From positions 14,845,247 to 14,909,246 of the forward strand of contig NC_091758.1 in NCBI RefSeq assembly GCF_043380555.1: DNA of 64,000 nt, in the 5' to 3' direction. Shown piece by piece: positions 47,255 through 58,829 of this stretch. Source of the DNA: Nothobranchius furzeri (lineage: Eukaryota; Chordata; Actinopteri; Cyprinodontiformes; Nothobranchiidae). Both the position numbers and the translations under genes were made by a program. The notes under the pieces were generated by a model that did not search any database, was not told the origin of the DNA, and saw nothing but the letters and a program-made list of their open reading frames with translations. Every line of letters starts with the position of its first letter. Position 1 is the stretch's first letter.

Positions 47255-47600
47255 CATTGCTGCCCCTCCCTCTGGAACCAGCTTCTGCTCACAATCAAGC
47301 AGTCCCCATCACCGGTAGTCTTTACGAGAAGGTTCAAGACTCATTTTTATAGGATGGCTTTCTCCTGAGGTTTCTAGTTTTTATTCTTTGTTTTGCTTTC
47401 TTTTAACTACTTAATTTTAATTTTCTTTTATCTAAATATAATCTCATTTGCATTTTAGTGTTCTCAGTAATGTCTATGTTCTTATTTTTGTTTTTATAGT
47501 TATTTTACTAGCTGCCACTTTTTATCTTTATACCTTTTGCTGTTCAGCGCCTTGGGCCCCCTTTGAGGTCGTGGAAAGCGCTATCTAAATAGAGCATGGT
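47255..47600 (+). mobile_element. L2-type LINE 3' end
   Basis: The phrases CTCTGGAACCAGCTTCTGCT, GGTTCAAGACTCATTTTTAT and GCGCCTTGGGCCCCCTTTGA are the conserved 3' end of fish L2 elements. 5'-truncated. Confidence 0.7.
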
Positions 47601-48284
47601 GATGATGGCAATGGTGTAGTTTTCTTCCAAGAAATAAAGAATACTGATGTAGAGGAACTTGTTGAGATTAAAAGTGCGCCATTGTTAATCCATCTGAAAA
47701 TCTCCATCTCAGGCTGAGTTAAAAATGTCATATTTGTTGTTTCATTAGGCTAAACCTGATCTTTTTCACCCACCTCTGATCTGTTCGAAAATCACATAAT
47801 TAGGCCCAATTTCAAGTGATCTTATCAGAACATTGCTATCAGAGACTTAAAAAAAGTCTTTAAACTTCTCAGCAACTTTGTGCTCACACACACATTTAGA
47901 GAGGGAGAAGTTTTCCATTTATTCTTCTCCATTGGTGTGTCAGTGCTGTGAAGCAATTCTCCACCAGGACAGCAGAGGGCATAGCACCTTTATCCTGCCA
48001 TAATTCAGTCATGTCTCTGCTGTGTTTATATGTATATTTCAGAGACTCTTCAACACAGAGATGTTTCTCCTCCAACTCTTCATCCAGTCACCACCCCTGA
48101 CCTTTCTGTCATTTCCTGACACGGATGAAAACTTTGTTTTCCTTCAGTCGCAGGTGTATCAACACTAACATCATCAGAGTTTTACTGTGAGATGTTTTTC
48201 AAGCTGTTGATAAAGTTACTGAAAGCAGCAACCTGACCAATCACTACTCTCGGTTTCTTTTAACAAATATGTAAAACAGTCAAC
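47601..48284. other. Intergenic, nothing recognised
   Basis: Unique-looking sequence; no coding region. Confidence 0.4.
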
Positions 48285-48374
48285 TCAGTTCAGTTCAGTT
48301 TATTTATATAGCTCCATACCACGATAAGAGTCGTCTCAAGGCACTTCACACAGTAAACATTCCAATACAGGTCA

Positions 48375-49376
48375 GGGGTCTCATTTATCAAACGTTACGT
48401 AGAATCCCTACTAAAACCGTACTTAAGCTCAGCAAAAAAAAATGTACTTACGCCAATCAGGTTTGTGATCTATCAAACATGGAGTACGCACATCTGCACG
48501 CAATCTCCGCTTCATAAATTGGAGACTAACGAGAATGTTTCTCAGCTGTATTTTAGTCACATCCCGCCCTCACCACGCCCACTTACTGCCATAAATAATC
48601 AATGCAAAGTGCCTTGTGGACCTCATGCATACACATAAGCCGGCTGTTGCAGTGCTCCGCCAATGACATGGCGACCGTAGATGAAGGCAGATCAAGGAAG
48701 CGCTATTTCACAGAAGCAGAAATTGAGGTACTTGTGGGTGAGGTGGAGAAATGAAAGGAAGTGCATTTGCAAAACAAATAAGAGAAAATCCATGGAGTGG
48801 CACAGCGTTGCTGAAGCCGTCAATGTTGTGAGTTCTTCAGAGAGATCTGTGGCTGATACAAGAAAACTGATCCAATCAGGATTTAATCCCCAGACTCCCA
48901 GGTGAAAGTCACGCGCTCTAACCAGTCAGCCAAACAGAGATCTCCCCTGTACAAGTAGCCAGGGCTCATGATTAGATGGGTCACAGTGACAGGACACACT
49001 CTGTCACAGACGCATGATGTTCTGTCTCAATCTGCCCCCCTGCTGATATTCTGCATTACGCTTCAGGCTGTGTGTATGTACGTGCGCATGTGTGCACGCG
49101 TGCACATGTGTGCGTGCGGGGGGTCTTGTTCTGTGTGAAAACGAAGCGGTACAAGTGATGATGCAGCAGGATTTCATAATTGTATCTTCTCAGCAGCAGC
49201 ACTGCAGGTGCTCTCCATGTCCAGCATGTGTGTAAGCCAGGTCCTTAGTCAACTTAAAGTTACGCACATTTTTACGCTAAGTTTTCTTTCATAAATCCCA
49301 AAGTTTGCGTGGAAAGTTGCTTACGCAGTTTTCCGACCCTGTTTTGTGCGTGAGCAAGCTTGATAAATGAGGCCCC
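48375..49376 (+). mobile_element. PIF/Harbinger-type element with Myb/SANT gene remnant
   Basis: The termini GGGGTCTCATTTATCAA (48375) and TTGATAAATGAGGCCCC (ending 49376) match at 16 of 17 positions. From 48668 the plus strand encodes a broken Myb/SANT-like DNA-binding protein (MATVDEGRSRKRYFTEAEIE, LVGEVE, then a stop, then HSVAEAVNVVSSSERSVADT in the next frame). This is the companion protein of Harbinger transposons; the DDE transposase is absent. It is non-autonomous and decayed. Confidence 0.8.
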
Positions 49377-49816
49377 AGTTCAATAAGCCAATCAGTAAAA
49401 AATTCCTATAAAAGGAACTCAGCAGGATACATCAAGTCACTGACTAGAGTCAGAGTCTTTACAGCAATCCTAAAACTAAGCAAGGACGTAGCGACAGTGG
49501 AGAGGAAAACTCCCTTTTAGCTCATTCATGGCAAAAGTCATAATTTTAAATCCAACTGCTCAATTTGCATTTTCTTACTGTGTGGGCGTCGGAACGAGCC
49601 CCCACGCCGGGAGAACAAACATCCCAGCTCTAAAGCAAAAAACAGTATAAACGCTGAAAAACGCTGACGGCGAAGGGCTTTTCTGATCAGGAAACGGTTG
49701 GCAGTGAATGGGTTAACAAGAGAGATATGATTTCTTTTTTTATTTCTCATCAGAACTCTAGCTGCAGCATTTTGCACAAGCTGAAGACTTTTACCTACAT
49801 TCCGTGTACTTCCTGA

Positions 49817-50654
49817 TAGGGCTTCCACAAATGACTATTTTAATAGTCGATTATTTGTGTCATGGGTTATCATTAGCTTCTAGTTTAAGTGAGATCAGCT
49901 ATATGCCATCTAATAATGAAGACAAGAGGATAGCTTATCAAACAACCTAACTGTGTAACCTGTTGATACAAATGCTACAGTCAAGTGAAGGTAGGCACCT
50001 AAAACAAAAATAAATTGTACAAAACATGACTTATGCTCACAAATGTATCCAGCTAAAAGAGTCATTTTTGGTTTAGTAACAAATTGTCCGTTGAAGAGAA
50101 ACGCTTTTTTAAAACACTGTAACGTAGTGGAATTTAAAAAAATGCGTTTGCAACATTAGAGCAAAGACGGGACATACAAAGGTGTTCAAAAGATAATAAA
50201 ATAGCCATCACTACTATTGTTGCTACATCTATGAATACAAGTAACCCTCTGTTGATTTTAGCAACTTACAAGGTAATTAGCTTACAGAAGCGACCCTTCG
50301 TTCTCCGCCACTACGTGCTTCCCTTTAAGGTACTCATGCATCAGCTTTAAGTGAAAGGAAAGTTTCACTTAGCAGATTTTGCACTCCGAGTGCTTTTCTT
50401 TGTCTTTGTAAAATGCTCCCAAACTATGAGCTACATTGTCAACTTGCTATGATGTTTACTTTCTCCGGTGATTCTTATTCAAAGGCTGATTTGGATGACT
50501 AGTGCACATGTGCCTCAAGCTGAAAGCAGCTGCCGAAGCAGGTGAGATTAAAAAGTGCTCATAGAAAAAAAAAAGACACTGACTATTTAATTAATTGATC
50601 ACTATTTTGTTTGTTGACGTCATTCTGATAAACTGACTAATCATGGCAACACTA
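49817..50654. mobile_element. hAT MITE with an 8-bp target duplication
   Basis: The ends TAGGGCTTCCACAAATGACT and (reverse) TAGTGTTGCCATGATTAGTC are imperfect inverted repeats. The flanks CTTCCTGA (49809-49816) and CTTCTTGA (50655-50662) match at 7 of 8 bases, the 8-bp duplication of hAT elements. No coding sequence inside. Confidence 0.8.
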
Positions 50655-50850
50655 CTTCTTGATAGAAATGAATCAGAGTAATCTAGTCTTGAGGTAATAC
50701 GTGTATGATCTAGTTTTTCAGCGTCACTCTTGGAAAGGATGCTTCTAATCTTAACAATATTCCAGAGGTGCAAGAAGGAAATCCTACAAACCTTAACGTG
50801 GGATTTGAACGACATGTCCTGGTCAAAGATAACACTACTTTGTTTTCAGA

Positions 50851-51307
50851 GGCTACATAATGCCGTTCAGATCAGGTGATTGATTAAGCAGAAGTGTGTG
50901 TGTTCTTTATTAGATCCCTGAGACAGATCCATGGTGTGCTGCTTCAGCTGCTTGGAAGGGGGTTCTACTCCGTCCATCCTTGCGAGCCTGTTGGAGAGCC
51001 CTTGCACTGACTGATAATAGTGATGTGTGTGTGTTTGTACCAACACAAACAGAGAAGAATAAACTAGGGGTGAGTGAGTCGTATTTACTACGGCGAGCTT
51101 CCATGGGGTGACTCGTATGAGTTTAGACCTGGGAGGGAAGGGGTGAGTCATTAGTCCTCTGCATGAGGCCGGCTACAGAGGAACTGAGGGATTTGTTCAT
51201 GTTACAATTCAGCACCGGACATTGTACGCTAGGAATGGAGGGGGTGAGTGACTCAAAGGGGCCGTTAGCAGAGAGATGCTACTATGAGTTAGTGAACAAT
51301 TCTCATG
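50851..51307. other. Intergenic, unassigned
   Basis: Contains TGAGTCGTATTTACTACGGC near 51073 and another TGAGTGACTC at 51246; no gene or element recognised. Confidence 0.35.
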
Positions 51308-51420
51308 ACACAACACATTCTCACACCCTAAGCATCGAAAAATGCTGCAGGGTGACCAAGCGATTGTTTCCGATACGTCGGGAGCCCCAGCGCGTCGAAA
51401 GGCGACGCCCATGGTAAAAC
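51308..51420. mobile_element. Isolated end of the foldback element family
   Basis: ACACATTCTCACACCCTAAGC at its left and the GTGACCAAGCGATTGTTTCC context match the terminal inverted repeat of the element at 53325-54349. Only one end is present. Confidence 0.55.
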
Positions 51421-51559
51421 GATAAACCTTCCCCTCACCCTCATCCTGACCTTAATCCAATTTGTCAGTATAAATGTTCCGTTAACCATGGTTGAGAGGA
51501 ACGATGAAACTCGAAACAAAACTAACCCTAACTACAACAGTCATGTTCATAAAAACATC

Positions 51560-52745
51560 TCCACACCTTTGACACTATCGATCACAACACCCTGATCTCC
51601 TGACTTTTTTCATGGGCTGGCATCACAGGGTCTGCCCTTGACTGGTTCAGGTTGTGTTTCTCCAAAAAGACCTTTAGAGTCATGCTGCATGAATTTTCTT
51701 CACAGTCAGTCTCCCTTCCCTGGGGGAATCCCTCAAGGTTCCATCCTTGGACTGCTACTGTTCTCCTTGTATATTCTGCCCTTAGGAGCCCTTTTCAGAC
51801 AGCGTGCAGTTTCTTATCACCTATATGCAGATGAATGTCAAATCTACTTCTCTCTCAAACCAACCAACACCTCTAAACTTCTGCGTGATTGCCTTCTTAA
51901 CATCAAAGAGTGGCTGTCTGAAACGTTTTCCATTGAAACGACTCCAAAACTGAGGTAATAGTTTTTAGAATGTTGGAGCTGCTTTGTCACCTGAACTCTC
52001 TCCTCTCATATGACCTTGACATTTTCCAATTTAGAAGTGAAAATGAACATGGCCTTAAAGATGAATGATCAGGTTAACAACACAGTAAAATCCTGTTTTT
52101 ACCACCTCAGGCACTTTTACAAATTCAAGCCTTTTCTCAGTAAACGCCATCTGGAATCCGTGGTCCACGCTTTTCTTACATCTCGGCTTGACTATTCTAA
52201 CTCATGCCTTTATGGCATTAGCAAAGCAGCTCTATCCAGACTCCAGCTGGTTCAGAATGCAGCAGCAAGGTTCTTGTCTGGAGCTAACAAAAGACATCAC
52301 ATTACACCAGTTCTCCAATCCCTTCACTAGTTGTCAGTCCAATTTAGGATTCATTTTAAACATTTCTTTTAGTTTTCAAGTCTCTGAATGGTCAAGCCCC
52401 TTCTTACCTGAGTGTGCTGCTCCACCGCTACCACCCTCCTCTTGCTCTGAGGTCTGAGGATCAGCTCCTCCTCATGGCTCCTAAGGCATGCTTGAAGTCC
52501 CGCGTTGAAAGGGCCTTCTCTGTTTGTGGATTGAAACTATGGAACTCTCTGCCCCTCCACGTTAGGCTGGCACCTTCAGCCCCAGCCTTGAAATCCCTAC
52601 AGAAAACTCACCTTTTTCCCATGGCTGTTAACTTTTAAACCTGGTTTCAGTATCACGTCTATAGGTTTAACTCCATCCCACTGATTGCTTGATTGGTTTT
52701 TAATTGTATGTTTGGTTTTTTAGTTATTTAATTTTTAAACCTGGT
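51560..52745 (+). mobile_element. L2-type LINE ORF2 fragment, plus strand
   Basis: Reverse-transcriptase blocks with several frame changes: FDTIDHNTLIS (51566), SALDWFRLCFSKKTFRVML, then the LSIPQGS-type box (GNPSRFHP/GIPQGSILG at about 51725), YHLYADECQIYFSLK (the YADD-like box at 51820-51860) and SRLDYSNSCLYGI...LQLVQNAAARFLS (52180-52280). The 3' part GRAFSVCG/KLWNSLPLHVR is at about 52510-52560. Many stops; inactive. Confidence 0.85.
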
Positions 52746-52794
52746 TTAAAAACTAAAGTTCAGAAAGTGAAAATGGATGAAGATCTATTAATGC

Positions 52795-53180
52795 GAGGCT
52801 GAGGCCTTTCTTCAGCGCTAGCTCTGAAGTCATGTGGATGCTCATTAATTATACAGAAGTTTAGACTTTTAATACACTTAAACAGAAGAGTGAGAAAAAA
52901 AATTCACCCCCCCCCCCCCCCCCCCCCCCCCCCCCAGAGTTGTCATGAGTGTAAACTAGATAATTTAAACAAAAAACAGGTTTTGAAACCAGGCTGTAAA
53001 CATGTTTATTTCTGCTGTAAAATCGGTATTTTTAACATGGGAGTCAATGAGGATTTGCTCACTTCTGACTCCAGCCCCCAGTGGATGAGGGTGGAACTGC
53101 ATGTTTTTGCCACTTGTTTGTTTGCTTCATATCCAGAACCGAAATATGAGGGCTTGGTGCACCAGAGACAACAGCTCTAA
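52795..53180 (-). mobile_element. Fragment of the THAP-bearing transposon family, inverted copy
   Basis: Reverse-complement relative of 32870-33260: shared phrases include GAGTTGTCATGAGTGTAAAC, CAGGCTGTAAACATGTTTAT and GATGAGGGTGGAACTGCA. A 29-base C run (52907-52935) replaces the five-base C/G run of the other copy. Confidence 0.75.
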
Positions 53181-53324
53181 CCACCTTCACACCACAAACC
53201 CCCCAAACGGATCCAAATGGAACCTTACTGAGATCTATAGGGGCAGATCAACAGTAACAGAAATTCAAAATAGCTCGTCACAAAAACATACCCCAAACTG
53301 TGGCCAAAAACAACTTAATCCAAT

Positions 53325-54349
53325 ACATTCTCACTCCCGGCGTGTCAAAAACAAACGCTTGGTCAGCCACCCTCCACATCAGACCCCTGACGTCAAAAGT
53401 GCCCTTTTTCGTTACTTATGTGTGAAAAGGGGTTTTTCCCTTATTTGACTGCAGATCCCAATGCAGCGTAAAACTGACGCGATGGGATGTCCGCAGCCAG
53501 GGCACCAAACAAGCTCATTGTACCTCACCCTAACCTTATCCTCTTGTTATTTAACCTTCCCCTCACCCCTATCCTAACCTTAACCATCTTGCCAGCGAAC
53601 ACGTTAGTGATATGTCGATCGCTCTAAAAGCCGGCTCTATGAAGTGAATGGCGGGAGCCGCCTCGTCATTGGTCGAGTTTGGACCGAGCCAACGCGAGGG
53701 GGAGGTTTCAACTACCATGGTGGAGGTTAAAAGTAGAGGGTATTTGTACCCTCCCCCTCGCCAGATGGTATGTTCTAACGTTCCCCTTGGGTGGCAAATA
53801 CGAAAATTGACAGTCAGACTCTGACTGTCAGAGTCAGAATGCACGGGAAACAAACGCTTGAACACAGTGAGAGTAACGTTTTAGGTAGCTAGAGGGTTAA
53901 GGGAGGGGAAGGTTATAAATATTCAAACGTTAAGGTTTAGGTGCAGTTAAACGAGCTGGTTTAGTGCCGCATCGGCTAAATGAGGGTTAAGGTTAGAATG
54001 AGGGTGAGGGGAAGGTTATAAATATTCAAACGTTAAGGTTTAGGTGCAGTTAAACGAGCTGGTTTAGTGCCGCATCGGCTAAATGAGGGTTAAGGTTAGA
54101 ATGAGGGTGAGAGGAAGGTTATAAATAGTGAAACGTTAAGGTTTAGGTGCGGTTAAATGAGCTGGTTTGGTGCCGCATCAGCGGATATCTAATCACGTCA
54201 CTTTTACGCTGCATTGGGATCTGCAGTTACAAAAGGGAAAAACCCTTTTCGCACATAAGTAACGAAAAAGGGCACTTTTGGCGTCTGGGGTCTGACGTGG
54301 AGGGTGGCTGACCAAGCGTTTGTTTCCAACGCTTAGGGTGTGAGAATGT
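53325..54349. mobile_element. Foldback DNA element with ~200-bp inverted repeats
   Basis: The left arm (53325-53510) and right arm (54190-54349) are reverse complements over nearly 200 bp. Shared phrases include CATTCTCAC, CGCTTGGTCAGCCACCCTCC, AGTGCCCTTTTTCGTTACTT and GCAGATCCCAATGCAGCGTA. The centre carries a 103-bp tandem repeat and no transposase. The target duplication was not resolved. Confidence 0.85.
53880..54180. repeat. 103-bp tandem repeat inside the foldback element
   Basis: GGAAGGTTATAAAT recurs at 53907, 54010 and 54113, each followed by AAACGTTAAGGTTTAGGTGC and a GCCGCATC phrase; 2.7 copies. Confidence 0.9.
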
Positions 54350-54538
54350 GTTGCTTAATCTCTACTCTCCACTCCTCACAGTCTCCCTTAAAAAACACTG
54401 CTCACACAGCATACAGAAGCTCTCCTTCCAAAAACTCCTCTGGACTCCAACAAGGCAGAGCAGCCCCGCCCACTAGCCTGCAGAACACCTGAAACAACTG
54501 AAACCACAACCAACAAATAATTCAGAGAAATATGAGAG

Positions 54539-54556
54539 ATCCTGGACGAACCCCCA
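54539..54556 (-). other. Primer binding site complementary to proline tRNA
   Basis: The minus strand reads TGGGGGTTCGTCCAGGAT two bases after the LTR end. It differs slightly from the classic tRNA-Pro primer site of gammaretroviruses (TGGGGGCTCGTCCGGGAT). Confidence 0.75.
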
Positions 54557-54558
54557 AT

Positions 54559-54868
54559 TGTTCCAACCCAATCTAAGAGTGGTGGGCTGTAACAAGAAGA
54601 AAGACCAAACAAAAGAGTGGAGGTTTGATAAACTGATTTATTTGACAAAACTAAGGATTGTCTTATGCAATTAATAAATTGAAAACAATAGCCAGTGAGG
54701 ACTCTCCACCACACAGGAGAGACACACGAAAGCAAAAAGCCAGCAGGCTTTATAGGCAGCACCACACCCTGAACCCAAGTGCCTCCAAGGCTGCATGAGC
54801 TGCCTGCAACAGAAGAAAAAACACAGTTAAACACAAATAAACCCCAAAGAGATGGTGGGGGAGTCACA
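54559..54868 (-). mobile_element. Endogenous retrovirus 5' LTR (leader retained, genes absent)
   Basis: 310-bp minus-strand LTR beginning TGTGACTCCCCC and ending GGTTGGAACA (TG...CA). A TATA box (GCCTATAAAGCC) lies near 54750 and AATAAA near 54640. It is followed by the primer site and about 185 bp of leader down to the foldback element at 54349. No gag, pol or env follows, so it is a truncated fragment. No second LTR was found in the window. Confidence 0.75.
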
Positions 54869-55449
54869 ATGCCTCAAAGCAGGCAGTAGAGCTCTCTGCA
54901 GTGGCTCCCTTTACGAAGGAAGTAGTCGCTGATCTGGGTGAGAAGTTGGATGTGTAACTAAAGCTGGAGACTCACATTAAAGCTTCTTTCCGGAGTATTT
55001 CTCTTTTCCGATGACACCATCTAGTGGCTGACAAGCATATCACACTCCTTCTGTCTTTTTTAAGATGGCAACTTCGCATTTCTGTTTATAAATGTGCTTC
55101 TGTAGCCGACAAAGTTTTATGAGTATTATACTCATGTCATGTTATATTTATATTTTAGAGACTTTCTTGTCTGTGAAAAGTTCATCAACTCTGCATCAGC
55201 CGAGGTATTCCTTAAATTTGAAGCAGGTAAGCGGTAGTCTAACACTATTGGTTAGTTCTGGTCGGCGCTCAGTTTCCTATTGCACGGAGCTCTGCGGGGC
55301 AGGGGGCGTGCTTAGCAGAAAAAAAGATGTATGGCTTACATTTATCACAGTACATGATGAGATAATCACTTTTACGGATTTATGATGAATCATACATCAT
55401 TTCTGAAAGGGGAAAACTCCAAAAAGCTGCTTTAATGGAGTGGTGCGCT
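54869..55449. other. Intergenic, unassigned
   Basis: No gene; a frame at 55092-55385 lacks recognisable similarity. Confidence 0.35.
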
Positions 55450-55995
55450 GTTGCTTTATCCGTATTTGCCGCCTAGTCAGAATCAAGCCACTGGTGCTTA
55501 CTTGGAGAGTGTAATCCATGTTTTGATTACTTCTCGTTTAGGCTACTGTAACTCTACTCAGGAGTAAGCAAGGCTGCACTTGCTCGGCTCCAGCTGACAC
55601 AAAATGCTGCCGCTAGATTACTGACCGGCCCCAGATAGCGGGAACACATCACACCTGTCTTGGCTCATCTGCATTGGCTTCTGGTCTCCTTCAGAGTCTG
55701 GTTCAAGTTACTTGTTTTTGTTTCTGCAGGGTTGTGCTGCTAGCTAACTCTGAGTTACTCACTCAACACAGCGACTTACTTGTTGTTCCACGTGTGAAAT
55801 GTTCAACAAGAGGAGGTGGGGCTTTCTCAGTTCTGGCCCCAAAGCTGTGGAATGGCCTTGCAATCGAGGTCAGACTCCGACGGTTTTAAAGAGTCGGATT
55901 AAGACTCACTTTTATCCTGTAGCGCTCCCTCAGCATGTGAGTTAGCCATACTTTTAGAAATCTGATCCTGTTTTAGTTCTTTTTTCAACAGTTTT
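55450..55995 (+). mobile_element. L2-type LINE C-terminal fragment
   Basis: Degraded translation with AALARLQLTQNAAARLLTGP-like order (here broken by frameshifts), LPVSFRV-like LLVSFRVWFK (about 55679), then RGGGAFSVLAPKLWNGLAIE (55810-55868). Inactive. Confidence 0.65.
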
Positions 55996-55999
55996 TGTT

Positions 56000-58200
56000 T
56001 TTATTTCTCTTAAAGGCCCCGTGTGAGAAATCCGTTGAAGTCATGATGAAAAAATGTGACTCTTTAGCGCCTTGCAGTTCAGAGAAAGTATTGCAGCTGC
56101 GGTGGCTCACTCATGAGTTTGACTGTATAATGGATTTCCAACCTGTGTAGCCTAACCCACACGAAGCTTAAAACAAGCTACTTGACCTCTTTAGTAAAGC
56201 ATTTATAATTATGACTGTTTATCAACCTACCAGCTCTGAAGGAAGAGAGCTAGTTCTGTTGTTGAAGCGGTCACCATTCACACACGGAGGAGGGGTGACG
56301 TCAGCCGGGAGGTCAGGTGTGGTGAGAAATTGTGTTCCCCTGAAATATTCTGTCCCCCCGTGTCGAGGATCACACTTCAGGCTATTTTCACAACATTTGT
56401 GATCAACCTTTGCGGTAAAATGATGTAATGTAATGTAATAATGCTATGCTTGTAATGTTTTATCTGTATTTCCTCCTAAAAACATTAAAAGATGTACAGT
56501 AAAAACTTTCTTGTTCACTCTTTTGCAGCAAGCTTATTCATCATGTTTGAAATTTATATAAAAGGATGTAATCTCACTCAAACATCTTCTGTGGATTTGG
56601 AAATATTTGCTCTTGACTGCCTAAGGGAAACAGAATATTTCAGGGGAACATAATTTCCCACAACACCCGTTTCACGTGGATCATGGAGCCTTGATGTAAA
56701 CAAAATGGCTGCCGCTACCATCTATGGAGCGATCACTGGCTGCTTGTTAACCCGGGCTGGTGAAGAAGTGTTGGTGAGCTGAGAACACGCTGTGGACATC
56801 AAGTAAACAATGCTGACTTATCAACCAGCTAATCGTAGCTCATGGCTGGCGCGGTGGAGACGGACATCATGCTGCGCGTAAACTCCCGGATTACCAGCAA
56901 AAGGAGACACAAGTCTAAAGGTAACGTTTGAGTCGGAGCGTCTCAGTAACGCGTAGAGAACTACATCGCTGTTAGTAAAGTGTTGTGGAGATCAAGTAAA
57001 CAACGCCGCTTTAAGCTTGGTTTATGCTTGACGCGTCCGCGAGGTCCGCACGGCTTCGCGCAGCAAAATTGCGTCATTTTAACAACCACGCCCCTCCACC
57101 GCGCCTCCGCACGGCCCAAACTTTCCGCACCGCGCACCTAGGAAATTTTCTAACCACACGGACGGTCGGACGCAGAAAAACATGGCGGACCGGAAAGAAC
57201 TAGTATGGCAGAGGTTCATAAATACAGACATTTGTATGATTCAGCTCTCAGAGATCACCGTGATCAACATGTTGTTAATAATTCTTGGAGAGAAATAGCT
57301 CGCACTGTCGGAAAAGACGAGGACGCTGTTAAAAATGCTGAAATGCCATGTTGTAAACAACAGTAATTTCTACTTCTACTATGGTGTAGTGTTGGATGCA
57401 TGCCGTAGAGCTCCATGCTGCCCCCTACAGTTTGGAAGAATATTGGCTCACCGCAGAGACGAGCCGCATGAACCATAAACGCTGCAAGTTGTGAAGCGCG
57501 TTCCATCTGCGAGCCGCATCACCAAGCGGAAAGTAAATGTGTCTAGCATAAACCAAGCTTTAGCCACTGGCTAGCAGACGAGCGCTGGAGCTTGTTGGGA
57601 CAGACGGCAGGCTACAGACTGTGTGTTGCCTTACTAATGGGTCTCCCTCTGTAAAGCAGTGACTGTACGAAGAACCAAAGTCAATGCAGAATGAGCAACT
57701 TGTGTCTGATTTAGTGAAAACGCTTGATAGAATGTGTTTTTAGTTGGGTAGCACCTTAGTAGAAATTAACCCTCTCGGGCTCAAATTAAGTGTTGATAAA
57801 AGGACGAACAACTAAGTCCTTCAGGGTACTTCTGAGTTAATAAATACTCATGAAGTATGTATGTGGAGTAACCAGGTAGGTAGGTTTAACGTTGCTAACC
57901 TGCAACGCCTGCCTCCAGAGGGGTACTGAGGGCAAACGGAAACCCATCTAAAATGACGGCCAGCAACTATGGCAGCACTAGTCCACTGGGCGTCTACGTA
58001 TATATGTCTGTGGCAGACTTGTGGTTTAGAAACTTGAGTAATGGCCGATCCACCAAACCCCTCATCAGAGAAATCTGGGAAAAGAAAAAGAGAAGGCGAT
58101 AGAGCGAAGACCAGAAGGAATGCATTATAGACTCTGACCTAGCCGTGCTGCTAATGGATAGGTAAGTAATAAATGATTTCACCTGGGTTTTCGTGTTTGG
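56000..58200 (+). mobile_element. Unclassified DNA transposon region with exon-like remnants
   Basis: Around the nested element at 57014-57559 the sequence looks transposon-derived. A frame at 56841-56920 (MAGAVETDIMLRVNSRIT, ending AAAG|gtaacg) and another at 58041 (MADPPNPSSEKSGKRKREGD, lysine/arginine rich, with a later gtaagt near 58162) resemble first exons with splice donors. The family and ends are not determined. Confidence 0.35.
57014..57559 (+). mobile_element. PIF/Harbinger MITE with MADF-domain remnant
   Basis: Termini AGCTTGGTTTATGCTTGAC and its inverted partner GTCTAGCATAAACCAAGCT, flanked by the 3-bp target TTA at 57011-57013 and 57560-57562. Inside, from 57205, the plus strand encodes the start of a MADF/Myb-like domain (EVHKYRHLYDSALRDHRDQH, then NSWREIARTVGKDEDAVK), the Harbinger accessory protein, truncated after 49 codons. 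Confidence 0.85.
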
Positions 58201-58829
58201 TCGGGCATAAAGTTGTTACATGTCCTGATAACACTTTATTCAATGCAGAAACGCTGCTTAATGTGCTGTTTGGGCACGCGAGTTTGAAAACAGCCAGCAG
58301 ACTCTTATGCATGTTACTCTAATGTTACGCAAGCCTGAAGAGGGCGACAGAGAGCATATATCTGCAAAGTCTTAAGCAGCTGTGGCTAGGATGTAGCTCA
58401 TCACCATTAGCGTGATGATGGACTGAAGTGTAAAAAAAGTGTAATATGTTATCGTAACCAGGCTTCAACACAAGCTGTTGTTTTTCACTTAGTCCTAGTG
58501 CTGAATCTGTGTGTGTTTAATACCGTAATATTGTTTTTAGATGGTAAAAATTGCATGGCACAGAAATTTACTTTGGAAAATGTGGGGGCCCCCCTCCCCC
58601 CCAAAAAAAACTACGTCCATGCCTCTGACCAGAAAGGTTCAGGTCATTATTTTATCAGGATAAAAGAGCTGAATTCCATGCCTGCTTCATGTCAGACTAT
58701 CTGTGTGTGGACGGGAGGTGTTAGCTGCTGGACAGACCTCCTCTCTCCAGTTGTTAGAGAGATTTTCTCATTTAATTCAAGTTTGCACGTAACTGTGTGT
58801 TATCATTTCTGTTGGAATTGTTACGTACA
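58201..58829. other. Intergenic with a SINE scrap
   Basis: TAGGATGTAGCTCATCACCA at about 58387 matches part of the SINE body of copies 1-4. The rest is unassigned. Confidence 0.45.

Larger units (their letters stand above)
48285..50850 (-). mobile_element. L2-type LINE, minus strand, split by two MITEs
   Basis: The 3' end lies at 48285-48374 and 49377-49530 (sense strand ends CTATATAAATAAACTGAAC). RT C-terminal coding remnants lie at 49700-49808 (LQLVQNAAARVLMRNKKRNH) and 50663-50815 (SFKSHVKVCRISFLHL, TSRLDYSDS). The PIF/Harbinger element at 48375-49376 and the hAT MITE at 49817-50654 interrupt it. It is inactive. Confidence 0.7.

Noticed and set aside
48885..48945. A tRNA-like stretch on the minus strand (GGCTGACTGGTTAGAGCGCG, then GGATTAAATCC).
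   Set aside because: It has box-A and box-B resemblance, but the anticodon and acceptor stems do not pair. It lies inside the Harbinger element and is at best a decayed tRNA-derived piece.
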